DNA of 64,000 nt, from the NCBI GenBank assembly GCA_020205615.1, contig CM035162.1, positions 33,878,479 through 33,942,478 on the forward strand, written 5' to 3'. The notes under the pieces are model-generated. The model did no database searches, was not told the origin of the DNA, and was given only the letters and a program-made list of their open reading frames with translations. Position 1 is the first letter of the stretch. Every line of letters starts with the position of its first letter. This document shows, piece by piece, positions 13,316 through 25,549 of the stretch. Origin of the DNA: Panax quinquefolius (Eukaryota > Streptophyta > Magnoliopsida > Apiales > Araliaceae). The position numbers and the translations under genes were made by a program.

Positions 13316-14046
13316 AAAGCAGATCCTTTTAGTTGAAGAAATATTTGAGGTTTAAGAAATGGGTTTTTATCTTTGGGGTCAATACAAAATTCGATTTCAC
13401 GTTCTAGGGTAGGCTAGGAAGTCTTCAAGAATACGCCAAGAAATTTATTAATGATAGAAATATCATTCAAAATCATTACTCTCGTCCAAGACTTGGATAA
13501 GACGTCACATTAATACCAATTGTGACTTCTATCCCTTAACACAGATAGCACCTCACAATGATACCTATCAACTTGCCATCTTCATCATGATGTCGCCTTC
13601 TGAAAGTCCGGGCGGCAGTGCATTCCACATTCAAGGAGGAAGTCAACAATAAAAGGTTCGGGGCTCTTTACTTATGTAACGATATAACAATGATTAACTT
13701 TAGGATTTGGTTACTTTGAATTCAGTATAACGGGTTGGTTAGGAATATGAAAGCTAACAACCTTACAAAAAATAATGAGTAGTTAATCAATCGTTTTCAA
13801 AAAATTACCTCAAAGGAAAGAATTTTCAAAGAGATAAGATCGACAGGTAACGTGAAAGTATTTATTTGAAACAACAAGATTAATAAACAATGGAGGTAAC
13901 GAAGGTTTCTCCCAACGAAGTTTCAATAGATAAATCAAAGTCTAATTTCTCCGAGTCAAATTTAAACGTTGAAGCATAAGCAAGAGAGATAAAAGAATGG
14001 GTAGAACCCAGATCTAATAAGGTATAGACTTTGCAAGAATTTATAA
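13316..14046 (-). pseudogene. Element 3 protease and linker remnant
   Basis: On the minus strand this is the protease followed by the linker toward reverse transcriptase, both heavily indel-ridden. The active-site aspartate again sits in L-D-L-G near 14010. The second protease hallmark is disrupted near 13780. The sequence breaks off within the linker at about 13316, where unrelated DNA begins. The equivalent segment is found in element 9 at 57291-58050. Confidence 0.7.
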
Positions 14047-14475
14047 TTAACTAACTTGAGTGCTAACTTCGTTCGGGTTACCCACTTTTGAGAAGTCGTG
14101 AAAAACGCTCTTCCCGAAACCACCAGACTTTGTTTTGTCAGTATCCGCCTTTGGTGCCACTATCCCATTTGGACTTGACTTCACTATATACACAAAAATC
14201 GAGCTAAATGACCTTCTCTTCTTGAAATTTCCAATTTTATTATCTTGGCCATGATTACCACCGAAGTGGTTACCATTCTTAGCATGATAATTTCCTCCAC
14301 GATGGTTATCATTGTTCTGATAGCCGTTGCCACCAGTATGATTATTATCGTGTTGTTGGTCGTTACCTTTTGTTTGAGCTGAATCAACACACTCATGTGC
14401 TTCATTGCTTATCTCAACATTTTCGGTACCATTTTCAAATACTGCCACAAAACAAGGGTTAATTAACATGTCACA
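14047..14475 (-). pseudogene. Element 3 gag remnant lacking the core
   Basis: An open minus-strand stretch of about 140 codons joins the gag amino end (VFENGTENVEISNE) directly to the Asn/Gly/His-rich spacer (GGNGYQNNDNHRGGNYHAKN) and a basic segment. The Retrotrans_gag core between them is gone, and the zinc knuckles are not recognisable. The ATG found in other copies has become GTG here. The product would have no capsid domain. Confidence 0.7.
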
Positions 14476-14608
14476 TATTATCCCTATACACTGATCGACC
14501 AATTAAATACCAAATAAACTTAGGTAGGTCATACTAGCGAAGGAATTTCCCGTCTCTCCCCTCCTAGTTCTTATCTCACACCTCAGCAGCCAGGGATCAT
14601 ATCCCTAA

Positions 14609-14620
14609 GCTTTGATACCA
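14609..14620 (-). other. Element 3 primer-binding site
   Basis: Minus-strand TGGTATCAAAGC differs from TGGTATCAGAGC by one base. It lies two bases from the LTR edge. Confidence 0.85.
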
Positions 14621-14622
14621 AC

Positions 14623-17070
14623 TGTGACGCCCCCAAAATTAGGTATACGTCACCCATCTTGGGTCGCCACTTACATGGTACATAAATTCAAATACAACTT
14701 ACTAATATAAGCTGTCGTGTACAATACGACATAAAGCGTAAGTTTGAATACAAATATTGTCTACTAGATATTATACAAACTCAAAAGGAGTCCTCATTAC
14801 AACTATTATCACATTATTTCACGAATAGCGAGGACTACTAATGCTATTATCCTCACGACCATTACTCTAGTTCCTCGACTCGTCCCGGCTATGTTCTCAT
14901 TTCTCAAGAGAAACGGTGAAAGAAAGGGTGAGCTCAAACTAGCCCAAGAAGAAATATTATGACTAAGATAATGCGAATAAATTATCATTAGCCTTCAATG
15001 ATGTTAAAGCGATAAAATACAATAGACAACCGGTTTAAGCTGCAATGAATATGCAATCCATTAAAAGAGTCAAGTAGAAAATAAAGTCTACTATCTTTTA
15101 TGATTTAAAGGTTTTTCATCATCTTTGTTATAGTTGAGACTCGGCTTTAATAAATATTCCACCACATCTAATCATCCACGCACTACCACGGTCAAGAATT
15201 TTCATTAAATCATCAATGGTCATGACTATACCGAATAAACCACGGTCATAATCATACCAAAAACTATTCATCAATGCTTTACGGGCCAATTGAGGACTTT
15301 TATCACATCATTTATAATAAAGTCGTGATTATAGAATGATCCACAGTCATAATCATACTAAGTCCATCTACGCACGTAAGCCAAAGATGACTTTCATCAC
15401 ATCATTTGTAACATTACGGTCATGATTACACGAATAGTCTCTCGGTCATAATCATACCAAGTCCATCTATGCACTACATGTGCCGAGATGACTTTCAACA
15501 TAATATAAACATGAGGATGATGACAATGAATAAGAATTCAATAAAACAAGTTCAAGAATTATTTTATCCGGGAATTATTAACGTCCAAATTGTCAACATG
15601 ACATTGTTTTGTAGAGTAAAATTCAAGAATGATCGGAAGAATATTTCCATGAAAAGATTTGGATTAAACGCAAATATCAAGGATATTCTACTAATTTCAT
15701 GGAGTATAGAAGTCAAAGTTTTAACCTTATTTGGGTATAATAAAGAATGGAATAACAAAAGAAATCACCATGCATGCGGTACTTTGCATGATAAAGTTAT
15801 TCCAATGAATAATAATAACGGAACCGGTCGGTGAAATTCACACCGCAAGCAGGATGATCCAACAGAATAATAAATGCGGAATAATAAACAATGGAACCAG
15901 TCCGGTGTAAAATACACGCATGAGGATATTCCAAATGTAATAATAAAGAATGGAATAATGAAGAAGATCACCAAGTATAGGGGATTCAGCGTACAAAAGT
16001 TATTCCAATGAATAAATAAGAATAGAATAATATAAGGATTTCACCAAGTATAGGGTATGCAGTATACGAAGTTATGTATAGGGTATACCACTTTTACTGA
16101 GTTATTCCAATGAATAATAATGAATGGAATAATGAAGTTCTCTTCATGAATAAGAAAGCATAACACCCCTTACGAAGTACAACAAATAATACCCCTTACC
16201 TTAGAAGAAGCTGAATATTGGAAAAGTGAAGTAGAGAATACTTTTCTTCTTTCTCTCTATAGATTTTCTCTCTATAGCTTCTCTCTATAATTTCTCTCTC
16301 TAGAGTTTCAATTGAATTCGTGAAAGAAAATAATGAAGGAATGAGCTTCATTTATAGGAAAATAGAATGCATAGTAATTAATCCATGAACGGTCCAGATT
16401 GATTTACTTTAATTTGACGGTCCATATTTAAAGCAAAATCTTTTAAATAAAATATAATATATTCTATTTATATAAAACATTTTACTATGCAAACACTATG
16501 CAAAAAACACTATGCAACACTATGCATAATAAAATATAATATATTCTATTTATAGAATAACTTTAATAAAGTATTCATTTTTATATAAAAGATGTTTCGC
16601 TTTTTTATTACGTTAATAATACGAATAAAACAAAACGTCATTATCATTATATAATTCATATTATTAATCGACAATAATGGAATCAAACCGAGTGACTTCT
16701 CACATAAGCATCAATAATCAATACTGGTGTGCTTACTATGCAACCACACGTATTCGTACTTTTACTACCGAAAGTAGTTCAACGGTATCCACGGTAAAAC
16801 TTCCGCCGTTATTTCAATAAAATATTTTTGTCGTTTTCTCAATCAAAATAATAATTACATTGTAGGGTCCACCAATGATTGAGCCGTTGTATGAATATTC
16901 CGCTAAACCGAATATTCCCGACCAATCGAATATAATATAACCACTTGCATACTTTGCAAAATTTATAAATACTACCCACAACTATAATATTATCTCAAAT
17001 TCACACCATAATATTAAAAAATTATTTCGACAAAATTTAAATCTTTATTGATAAAATCTGAGGTCTCACA
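14623..17070 (-). repeat. Element 3 5' LTR
   Basis: Minus strand begins TGTGAGACCTCAG and ends GGGGGCGTCACA. TATA-like TATAAAT lies at 16350-16356. Blocks are colinear with 6035-8481, with scattered short differences concentrated at C/G-containing positions. Confidence 0.92.
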
Positions 17071-17640
17071 TGAAGTACGTAGCTTTTTGGGCTTAGCTGG
17101 TTACTATCGGAGATTCGTGGAAGGATTTTCTTGAATCATTCTCCATCTGCTAACTCGGTGACTCCAGTAAAGATACAAAATTGATTGGAGCGAGGATTGC
17201 GAGAAGAGTTTCAAGAGCTCAAGAGGAGACTCATTTTAAGACTGTTTACGCAATACCATTCGCCTCGGATGGATTTGTTATATACAACGATGCTTGAGCA
17301 AAGGGTTAGGATGTGTTCTCATGCAACATGGGAAAGTCATAACCTATGCCTCACGATTAACTCAAAGAATATGAGAGGAATTATCCTACTCATGATCTAG
17401 AGTTAGCAAAGTGATTGTTTTCGCGTTGAAAACTGGAGACACTACCTATGGGGAGAAAGTGGAGATTTATACGGATCATAAAAGCCTCAAATACTTCTTC
17501 ACCCAAAAGGAACTCAACATGCGGCAACGACGTTGGCTCGAGCTGTTGAAAGATTACAATCAACCATCCAATATCATCCTGGAAAAGCAAACGTGGTAGC
17601 TGACGCATTAAATAGAAGATCATATGCGGGTACGCGTGCA
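17071..17640 (+). pseudogene. Element 2 RNase H remnant
   Basis: After the TGAAG duplication the sequence reads V-x-S-F-L-G-L-A-G-Y-Y-R-R-F-V-E-G-F, the junction between RT and RNase H. It then gives E-K-S-F-Q-E-L-K and, from 17411, [20 protein letters not shown] and [13 protein letters not shown] in YTDHKSL is the conserved RNase H-like position. Several frameshifts and a stop after GFS break the frame. It joins directly to the RT fragment ending at 6034. Confidence 0.88.
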
Positions 17641-17682
17641 ATGTTGTTAACAGAAAGGCCAATTTTGTATGACTTGTAAAGG

Positions 17683-18297
17683 ATGGAGATAGATGTAAAG
17701 GCTCCAAGTACCCACGTGATGATATCAAACATACTAGTAGAACCGCCTTTAATCGATAAAGTTAAAAGTCGCCAAGCTACGGACATGGAGTCGATGCGTA
17801 TGAAGAAGAAGAAAGTGAAAAGAAGGTGCTATTCGGGAGCAAGAATCGATGAAGAAGGAATACTTCGAGTCAACTCCAGACTTTGTGTTCCTAACGATTC
17901 TGACTTGAAGCATAGAATCATGATGGAGGCACACAACACACCGTTTGCCATCCATCTTGGGAGTACCAAAATGTATCATGATCTTCGACATACATTTTGG
18001 TGGAACAATATGAAGAGAGAGATCGCGGAGTTTATCTCGAGGTGTTTAACCTGTCAACGTGTAAAGGCGGAGCATCAAATGCCAAAAGGTCCATTGCAAC
18101 CACTTGAGATTCCGGAATGGAAGTGGGAACACATTACTATGGATTTCGTAACGGGTCTTCCCAAAGTTTCTCAAGGCATAGATGCGATTTGGGTTATTGT
18201 TGATAGATTAACCAAGTCTGTTCATTTCTTGCCTATACGTGAGACTTATTTCCTTGAACGTCTTGCTCGTATGTACGTGAATGAGATTGTGAGATAG
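17683..18297 (+). pseudogene. Element 2 integrase, amino half
   Basis: A 204-codon open frame contains the H2C2 zinc-binding domain (EAHNTPFAIHLGSTKMYHDL through CLTCQRVK) and the first catalytic aspartate in ITMDFVTGLP. It closes at a TAG (18295-18297) where other copies have TTG, giving V-R-stop before HGMPVS. Without that one codon the frame would run on into the next entry. Family role: insertion of element cDNA into host DNA. Confidence 0.92.
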
Positions 18298-18303
18298 CAT
18301 GGC

Positions 18304-19215
18304 ATGCCAGTATCCATAGTTTTGGATCGTGACCCAAGATTCACTTCACGATTTTGGGTTAGCTTGCAGAAAGTTATGGGCACGAACTTACGATTTAGTT
18401 CGGCATACCATCCTCAAACGGACAGACAATCAGAGAGGACTATTCAGACTCTTGAAGATCTATTAAGATTATGTGTCCTAGATTTCAAAGGGAGTTGGGA
18501 TTACCTACCATTGGTGGAATTCTCCTACAACAACAGTTATCAAGCAAGTATAGGCATGGCTCCATTCGAGGCGTTGTATGGACAAAAGTGTCGCTCTCCA
18601 GTATGCTGGGATGAGGTGGGAGAAGCAACGTTGTTGGGACCAGAGTTGGTACGAATGACTACAGAGAAGATCCAAACGATTCGACAACGTATACAAACGG
18701 CACAGGATCGACAAAAGAGTTATGCTAATCTTCATCGAAAGGACGTGAAATTTAATATTGGAGATCATGTACTGTTACGTATTGCTCCATGGAAGGGAGT
18801 TACAAGATTTGGGAAGAGAGGAAAGCTCAATCCAAGATTTGTTGGTCCATTTGAGATTCTTGACCGAATAGGAAATGTGGCTTATAGACTCGCATTACCT
18901 CCAAACATGTCTCGTGTTCATAATGTTTTTTACATATCTATGCTTCGTAAATATATTAAAGACCCGAACCACATTATTGAGTTAGAACCAGATGACATAG
19001 CCAAAGATTTAACGTACGAGGAGGTACCTGTTAAGATCTTGGATAAGAAAGAGCATGTCTTACGCACGAAGGTTATACCACAAGTTAAGGTTTTGTGGAG
19101 AAACCATGCTATTGAAGAAATGACTTGGGAGTTAGAATCAGAAATGAAAGCGAGGTATCCTCACCTTTTCGAAACACCAGGTACGTACGTCAATTTTGAG
19201 GACGAAATTTCATAA
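18304..19215 (+). pseudogene. Element 2 integrase carboxyl half and chromodomain
   Basis: A 303-codon open frame gives the second aspartate in VLDRDPRF and the catalytic glutamate in [17 protein letters not shown]. It then gives [20 protein letters not shown], the GPFEIL segment, and [12 protein letters not shown]. It ends in a chromodomain-like stretch, [27 protein letters not shown] replaces the common HPQTDGQ. The chromodomain is the main reason to place the family among chromoviruses, which target heterochromatin. This is the best preserved pol segment in the window. Confidence 0.92.
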
Positions 19216-19226
19216 GGAGGGGAGGT
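19214..19226 (+). other. Element 2 polypurine tract
   Basis: AAGGAGGGGAGGT lies directly before the LTR that begins TGTTAGACCCC, right at the pol stop codon. Confidence 0.85.
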
Positions 19227-20081
19227 TGTTAGACCCCAACTTATTATAAATAAAATCGAGTTTCTCTATTTATTATTTTGAAATAATAAGGATTAATTTG
19301 ATATAATGCTCTGGTTATGGGTGAAATGTGCAAATTTTACAAAATAAGCAAGTGGTTATAAATAATCATTGTTGTCGGGGAATATTCGTTTGGTCGTGGA
19401 ATATTCTTTTTGTCGGGAATATTTGTACAACTGGTATAGCGATCATTTGTGGGCCTATAAATGTAATATTGTCCGAGATAAAGAAAATGACAAAGTTTGA
19501 GTTTTATAAATAAGCAGTAATTGTTACCAATTAACCTTTGTTGGATTACACGGTGGTTAAAATACAAAGAATACTGCGTGGTTGCACAAGAGCTATACCA
19601 TTATTACGCGATATTGTTGAATTATTGATTCTTACGTAGTGAAGGCTTTACTTAATAATTGTCACAATAATTCTTTGCTCAATATTTTATTTTATTGATT
19701 CAATAATTCTTTGCGTTGATATTTTATATTGTTGTTGTTTTAATAATTGTCTTGCACAATATTTCCCATTTATCGGATCAATAATTCATATTATTTGAAT
19801 AATATTATTAGATATCATTATTGGCAATATCTAGAAAGTTTTGTCAAGTAGAGGTTTGGTCACCTAATTGCACGTTAGTAAGGAGAAATCCTTATTGGAA
19901 AGCCCCTCTTTCCGAGGAACTACTGGTTGTCATTATTATGATTCTATAATATTATTTGTGAATAATTAATTATTAATTTATATGATAAGAAAATATTTAT
20001 TTTATGTGGATATAAATGAAGGAATTTTAGTATGAATTATTTGTTGAAAGTTTGGCAATTATTTATCCGATAGAATATTCA

Positions 20082-20084
<3 letters not shown>

Positions 20085-20135
<51 letters not shown>
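20085..20135 (+). repeat. (AT)n microsatellite
   Basis: About 51 bases of alternating A and T in the element 2 LTR. The duplicate at 28270-28302 is about 33 bases. Confidence 0.95.
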
Positions 20136-20137
<2 letters not shown>

Positions 20138-20513
20138 CATGTGATTAAAAGATGGAGTAAGCAAATTGCATTCGAATGCATAGCAGTATATCTTTGATTT
20201 TCCTAAGTCGGTTAATGAGAATTCTTATGCAAAACTTGATTTTTAAATTGTGGAATAAAGGCCATTGGTGGAATTAGTTGGTGGGAGGAAGAAATTATTG
20301 TAAGTATGCTTTGTTTTGTTGTGGATGCATGGTCATTTAATTCTCTGCAAAGCTTGTGTTTTTCCAAACTTGTGGGCCTCACCTATTGGAAAAATAAGAG
20401 TTAGGCAATGAATGAAAAGGAAAGGTTAGGCATGATTGAAGAAAAAATTGGCAGGAAAGATTTTGGCAGAAAAAGTTAGGCAGCTCATTTGGTTTTCTTC
20501 CTCCGTCCTGCAC

Positions 20514-20521
20514 TATAAATA
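20514..20521 (+). promoter_or_regulatory. TATA box of element 2 LTR
   Basis: TATAAATA followed by GAGAGATAACCCTCC. The surrounding promoter core differs from all other LTR subtypes here. A second copy lies at 28686-28693. Confidence 0.6.
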
Positions 20522-20626
20522 GAGAGATAACCCTCCTTCCTCAATCACACCTTGATAATCAGAAATTCTTATTCTAAAGTATTGTGAGTATTTTCTTGAG
20601 TATAAGAATATTTTGAGCATAGTTTT

Positions 20627-21901
20627 TGTAAGACCCCAACTTATTATTAATGAAATTTAATTTTCTCTATTTTGAAATAGTAAGGGTTGATTTGATTAAT
20701 GTGGATAGTTATGGGTAAAATACGCAAATATTTCAAAATAAGCAAGTGGTTATAAAAAATATTCATTGTTGTTAGGGAATATTCGTTTGGTCGTGGAATA
20801 TTCTTCATTGTCGGGGAATATTTGTGCTGACGACTTGATCTTTTGTGGGCCCCATAACTGAAAGCGATTGGATGAAGAAAACGACAAATATAAGTTGTTT
20901 AAAAAAATAGCGGCGTAGTTATTACAGATTATCTTTGTTAAAATACTAAATTGGTTAAAAACACGATAGTTACTGCGGTATTGCACCAATTATTAATTCT
21001 TACGTAAGAAGGCACTACTCAATAATGGTTTAAGAATTAATTCAAAGATATTTTATTGATTTAATAATTGTTGCGTTGATATTTTATATTCTTTGTTGTT
21101 TCAATAATTGTCATTATTACGATATTTTTCATTATCGAAGCAATAATTCATATTATCTGAATAATATTATTAGATAACATTATTGGCAATGTCTAGAAAG
21201 TTACATCAAGGAGAGGTTTGGTCACCTAATTGCGTGCGATAAGGAAAAATTCTTTATTGGAAAGCCCCTTCTCACAGGAGCGCACTGGTTGTTAATATTG
21301 TGATTCTCGTAATATTATTTGTGAATAATTAATTATTGATTCATATGATGAGGAAAATATTAATTTTATGTGCATATAGATGGTGAAAATTTTTAATGTG
21401 ACAATTGTTGAAAATTGAAATTTTATCTTTTCGATAAAATAATTCATTTAAATATATTATTATATTTTAATAATATAATAATGGTGATATTTTTATAACG
21501 AATGTGGGATATATGAGTATACTGAGGAGGAAGAGTATTTTTGTTGCAATAAATATTTAAAACATGTTAAACATGTCGGTGGACCCCATTTCTTGATTGA
21601 AATTTGATTATAGCTTTATAAAATGCTTGGTTTGTGGATTTGGTCAATTTTATTTGGAATTTGGAAAAACTTTCTTCTGCAAAGTTGTAGAGAATTGAAT
21701 TTCCTATAATAAATCACGAGATTCGAATTTTCTGATAAAAGGGCTATTTATTATGAATTATTGAAGTTCTAAAGCTCCGAAATAATTGATTTTTGGAATT
21801 TTTAATTATTTATTTTATGAAAAACGTTTTTTTTCTTACTTTTCTAGAAGGTGGCATGTGGGAAATGCTAGGAGCTGAATTCTAAAGTGGGCGTATGAAT
21901 T

Positions 21902-21939
<38 letters not shown>

Positions 21940-23251
21940 TTATTAAATTTTCTGCTTTGGTGTTCTAAGCATTTTCCTATAAATAGGGTGTTTAGGTTGG
22001 AATTGAAAATCACAATCAAAACTAAAGTTTTTCTCTCTATATTATCGAGTGTATTCTTGTGAGTATTTTGAGTATATTTTGAGTATTGCTATACTTGATT
22101 GCAAGTTCAAGTCATAAGCTTTATATCCAAAGTGTTTCAACTAAATCTTGTCTTTGTGAGGTAAGGGATATTATTTTTTTCGTAATGATATTATTTCTTC
22201 AATATCATTATCTTTGAAATATTGATCTGAAGTTTTTATCAAATTTGGAACTTTTGGTGTCTGAGTTCTTATTCACATATCTAAGACTATTCACGTATAC
22301 AACACTATTTTACGAATACTAAGACTATTCATCGAAAAATGAAAATTTTTCTTTTCGTTCAAAATATCTATTCGGATACTAGCTTTGATTGTATCCATGT
22401 TTTGATCATTCTTGAATTTTACACAACTATGATTATTTTTTGAGGTATTGTTGGACATGGATAAAACAAAGTACGAATCTTTAATCCTTAATCCTTGTCA
22501 TTTTGTTTCACTTTGGATTCGTTTAAAAAAAATATTTTCATCATCCTCGGTCTTAAATAATGATATTATTGAATATCTTTGACACGTAGTGCAAAGATGA
22601 ATGATTTCGATGAATATCTTTGGCCGTAGTGCAAAGATGAGCAGTGTTTAGATGAACATGATTAATGATGAATATCTTTGGCTGTAGTGCAAAGATGAAT
22701 ATTTGATTCGAGATATATATTGATTGATGTTACGAGGGGATAAAAGATGAGCGATGAACTTTTAAATTTCATACATAGAAGATAGTAGTTTGCATTCTCT
22801 ACGTAACTCTTCTAATGAATTATTATATCCCACATGAGTATTGATTTAAAACTTGTTGTCTATTGTATTCTATTAGATTTTTTCCTGTTGAAGACTAATG
22901 ATAATTTGTTGTATATTATCTTAGTCATAATATTCTTTCTTGGGCTAGTTGAGCTCACCCTTTTCCTTTTGTTCCATTTTTCTTCTCGGGAGGCGAGAAT
23001 ATAAGCGAGTACGAAGTCGGGGTATGGAATGAAGGTTCTAGAGAGAGTTATTTAGTAGTCCTCACTATTTTTGTAAAATAATGTATCAATAAATGTGATG
23101 AGGATTTATTTGAGTATAGATATTGTCTAGAAGATAATATTTGTATTCAAACTTAAAATTTTACTGTTGTAATAATAAAGTTGTAGTTGTTTCTGTACCA
23201 TGTATTGACAACTCAGAATGGGTGATGTATTCCTATTTTGGGGGCATCACA
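20627..23251 (+). repeat. Element 5 5' LTR (2.63 kb)
   Basis: Begins TGTAAGACCCCAAC and ends GGGGGCATCACA, directly followed by the primer site. TATA box TATAAATA at 21978-21985, (AT)n at 21904-21935, leader CTCTCTATATTATCG, and three hairpin units at 22570-22700. Nearly the same in order and content as 28799-31413. Confidence 0.92.
21978..21985 (+). promoter_or_regulatory. TATA box of element 5 5' LTR
   Basis: TATAAATA in TTTTCCTATAAATAGGG, ahead of the conserved leader. The matching copy in the second LTR is at 30148-30155. Confidence 0.6.
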
Positions 23252-23253
23252 GT

Positions 23254-23265
23254 TGGTATCAGAGC
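23254..23265 (+). other. Element 5 primer-binding site
   Basis: TGGTATCAGAGC is the exact plant initiator-tRNA-Met primer site, two bases after the LTR end. It is the only unaltered copy besides that of element 10. Confidence 0.93.
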
Positions 23266-23440
23266 TTAGAGATATGATCTCTGGCGGAGATCGGGGAATA
23301 GAACTAGGAGGGGAGAGACGAGTAAATCCTTCGCTAGTGTGTCCTACCTAAGCTTATTTGTTAGTTGGTCAGTATATAGGGATATTATGTGATATATTGA
23401 TTTCCTTAATTAACCCTTGTTTTATGGCGGTGATTTGAGA

Positions 23441-24620
23441 ATGTCGATTGAGAATATTAACAATGGAAATGAGACCAGTGGAGACGCGCTGTACTCACCA
23501 ACGACGAGGAGAACGTGCAACACGTTTGGCAATGTTCCTCCTGTGAACAACACCATTGAGCGAGATGATGAGCGAGGGGATGTTTAGAAGCTTTTTTGCG
23601 ATTCATGCAAAAATCGACGAGGAAACTCGTGTTCAAAAAATCTGAGGAGAAATGATAGCAATTCACGGGTTGTCACAAATGCAAGCGATTCAAAGAGTTG
23701 GGACCACGAATTTAAGGAAAGCCGGATCCGATCATGCATGGCGGAAACATGGGTCAAGCAAATTACCAAGATATTGATGTCTTGGGATGCACGCGAGAAC
23801 AGATGGTTCCATTCGCCACCTTTATGTTCCGTGGCGAAGCGACTCTTTGGTGAGAATGCGTAAGCGTACACATCCAAAGCAAAGACTCGGCATGTCTTGG
23901 GAGATGTTTGAAACTATTTAATGACAAATACTTTCACGAAAGTGTTTGTCGTATGAAGGAAGTGGAGTTCATCGATAAGAACAAAACAACATGGCGGTGT
24001 CTCGATGCGAGGCAAAGTTTGCGAGTTATCCGAGTTTGCACCTCATTTGGTGGAGAATGAGGAGCGTATGACGCGGATGTTTTCGAGAGGTTTGAAACCC
24101 TAAGATCGACAATATCTCATTTCTCATAAATTTTCTCTCTATTAGGATGTTGTTAATGAGCTCAATTGTTAGAAGCGAGATAACGAGTATGTTCAACCAA
24201 GGACCATAACCGAGGATCATACCGAGAGATAGCGATCAACAAAATAACGATAACCGGTGAAGAAAAAGCAGACGGACAAAAATGGTAACCACTACGGTGG
24301 TAATCATAGCCATGAAAATAGAAGAAGCGAGTCGGAAGAGATTTTAAAAGAGGAGATTTAACAACGACCATGTGAAGGCGACAGGTCTTGCAAAGAATCG
24401 GTTCTAAGGAGGAGAACGACCACCGGTCATATGCTATAATGCGGGAAGAGAGGACATATCGGTCAAACCGCCCACAATGATTCAAGGTATGCTATAATTA
24501 TGGAAATGAAGGACATATAATTTCGAGATTATGCGGTAGTGAAACCTAGTTCAGTGGGGACGGTGACTCAAAAGAGTATCGAGAAAAGTCAAAGTCAGCG
24601 GTTCTGGAAGAAGCGTTTGT
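23441..24620 (+). pseudogene. Element 5 gag remnant
   Basis: The start MSIENINNGNETSG is followed in broken frames by the gag core and an Asn/Gly-rich basic region. Two zinc-knuckle relics follow at about 24430-24470 and 24487-24530 (C-Y-N-Y-G-N-E-G-H-I in the second, so a core cysteine is lost). Frameshifts occur from codon ~45 onward. The gag-to-pol boundary is set by analogy with the conserved N-E-V-I-T-G motif at about 24645. Confidence 0.82.
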
Positions 24621-24639
24621 TGTGGTCGGTCAAAATGCG

Positions 24640-25549
24640 AGAACCCAAACGATGTGATCACGGGTAAGCTATTTATAAATTCTTTGAAGTTTATACCTTA
24701 CTTGATCTGGGTGCTACCCATTCATTTATCTCTCTCGCTTGTGCTCAACGTTTAAACTTGACTCAGGAGAAATTAGACTTTGACTTATCTATGGAAACTC
24801 CGTTGGGAGAAACTTTCATCACATCCACTATTTATAAATCTTGTTTGATTCAAGTTGGCACCATCACCTTACCTGTTGACCTTATCTCTTTAAAGATACT
24901 TGCTTTTGATGTGATTTTAGGGATTGATTGGTTAACTACTCATCATGCCAAAATTGATTGTTTTCGTAAGGTTGTTAGTTTTCATATTTCTAACCAACTT
25001 TGTTATGCAATTCAAGCAACTAAACCATTAAAATCAATCACTGTCATATCTAATCATAAAGCTATTCATTTATTGAAAAACAGATGTCAAGCTTTCTTAG
25101 CCCATGTTATGGATTTGAATAAAGACACGTCAAATTTGAATAATATTCCTATTGTTATTGACTTTCCTGACGTATTTCCTGAAGAACTTCCCGGTCTACC
25201 CCCAGAACGTGAAGTTGAATTCTTTATTGATCTTGAACCTGGTACAAAGACCATTTCTAAAACCCCATATCGAATGGCTCCTATTGAACTTCAGGAGTTA
25301 AAGGTCCAACTACAAGAATTGTTGGACATCGGATTCATTCGTCCTAGTACATCTCCTTGGGGTGCTCCTGTTTTATTCGTAAAGAAGAAAGATGGGAGTA
25401 TGCGACTTTGTATTGACTATCGGGAATTGAAGCATGTCACCATCAAGAATAGGTATCCTCTACCTCGTATTGATGACTTGTTTGACCGATTCTGCAAGGG
25501 CACAATTCTTTTCAAAATCGATCTTAGATTACGGATATCATCAGGTTGA
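24640..25549 (+). pseudogene. Element 5 protease and first half of reverse transcriptase
   Basis: The protease active site reads [20 protein letters not shown] near 24698-24757, one frame away from a long open stretch of 263 codons (24758-25549). That stretch has [20 protein letters not shown], the linker, and the RT start [20 protein letters not shown] and [20 protein letters not shown]. It ends by frameshift at LFKIDLRL, where the first catalytic aspartate of RT (F-x-x-I-D-L) is still visible. This is the best preserved PR-RT copy in the window. Confidence 0.9.

Larger units (their letters stand above)
6035..17070 (-). mobile_element. Element 3: complete-ended Ty3/gypsy element with TGAAG target duplication
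   Basis: Two LTRs of 2447 and 2448 bp enclose a minus-strand internal region. TGAAG occurs on both sides (6030-6034 and 17071-17075). Primer site, a gag remnant and protease lie near the right LTR. A polypurine tract and the last codons of the chromodomain lie beside the left LTR. RT, RNase H and integrase are missing. Their place is taken by repeat-like sequence (8557-13315) that itself contains a solo LTR. The element therefore cannot move on its own. Confidence 0.92.
19227..20626 (+). repeat. Element 2 3' LTR, first part
   Basis: It begins TGTTAGACCCC and shares its first ~750 bases with the other LTRs, including CTAGAAAGTT and GGAAAGCCCC. It then has a private core with an (AT)n tract, 20085-20135, and a TATA box at 20514-20521 (CACTATAAATAGAG). 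It is cut at 20626 by element 5 and continues at 31414. Confidence 0.88.

Noticed and set aside
23254..23265. tRNA gene near the TGGTATCAGAGC boxes
   Set aside because: Only the 12 bases complementary to the tRNA 3' end are present. There is no cloverleaf around any copy.
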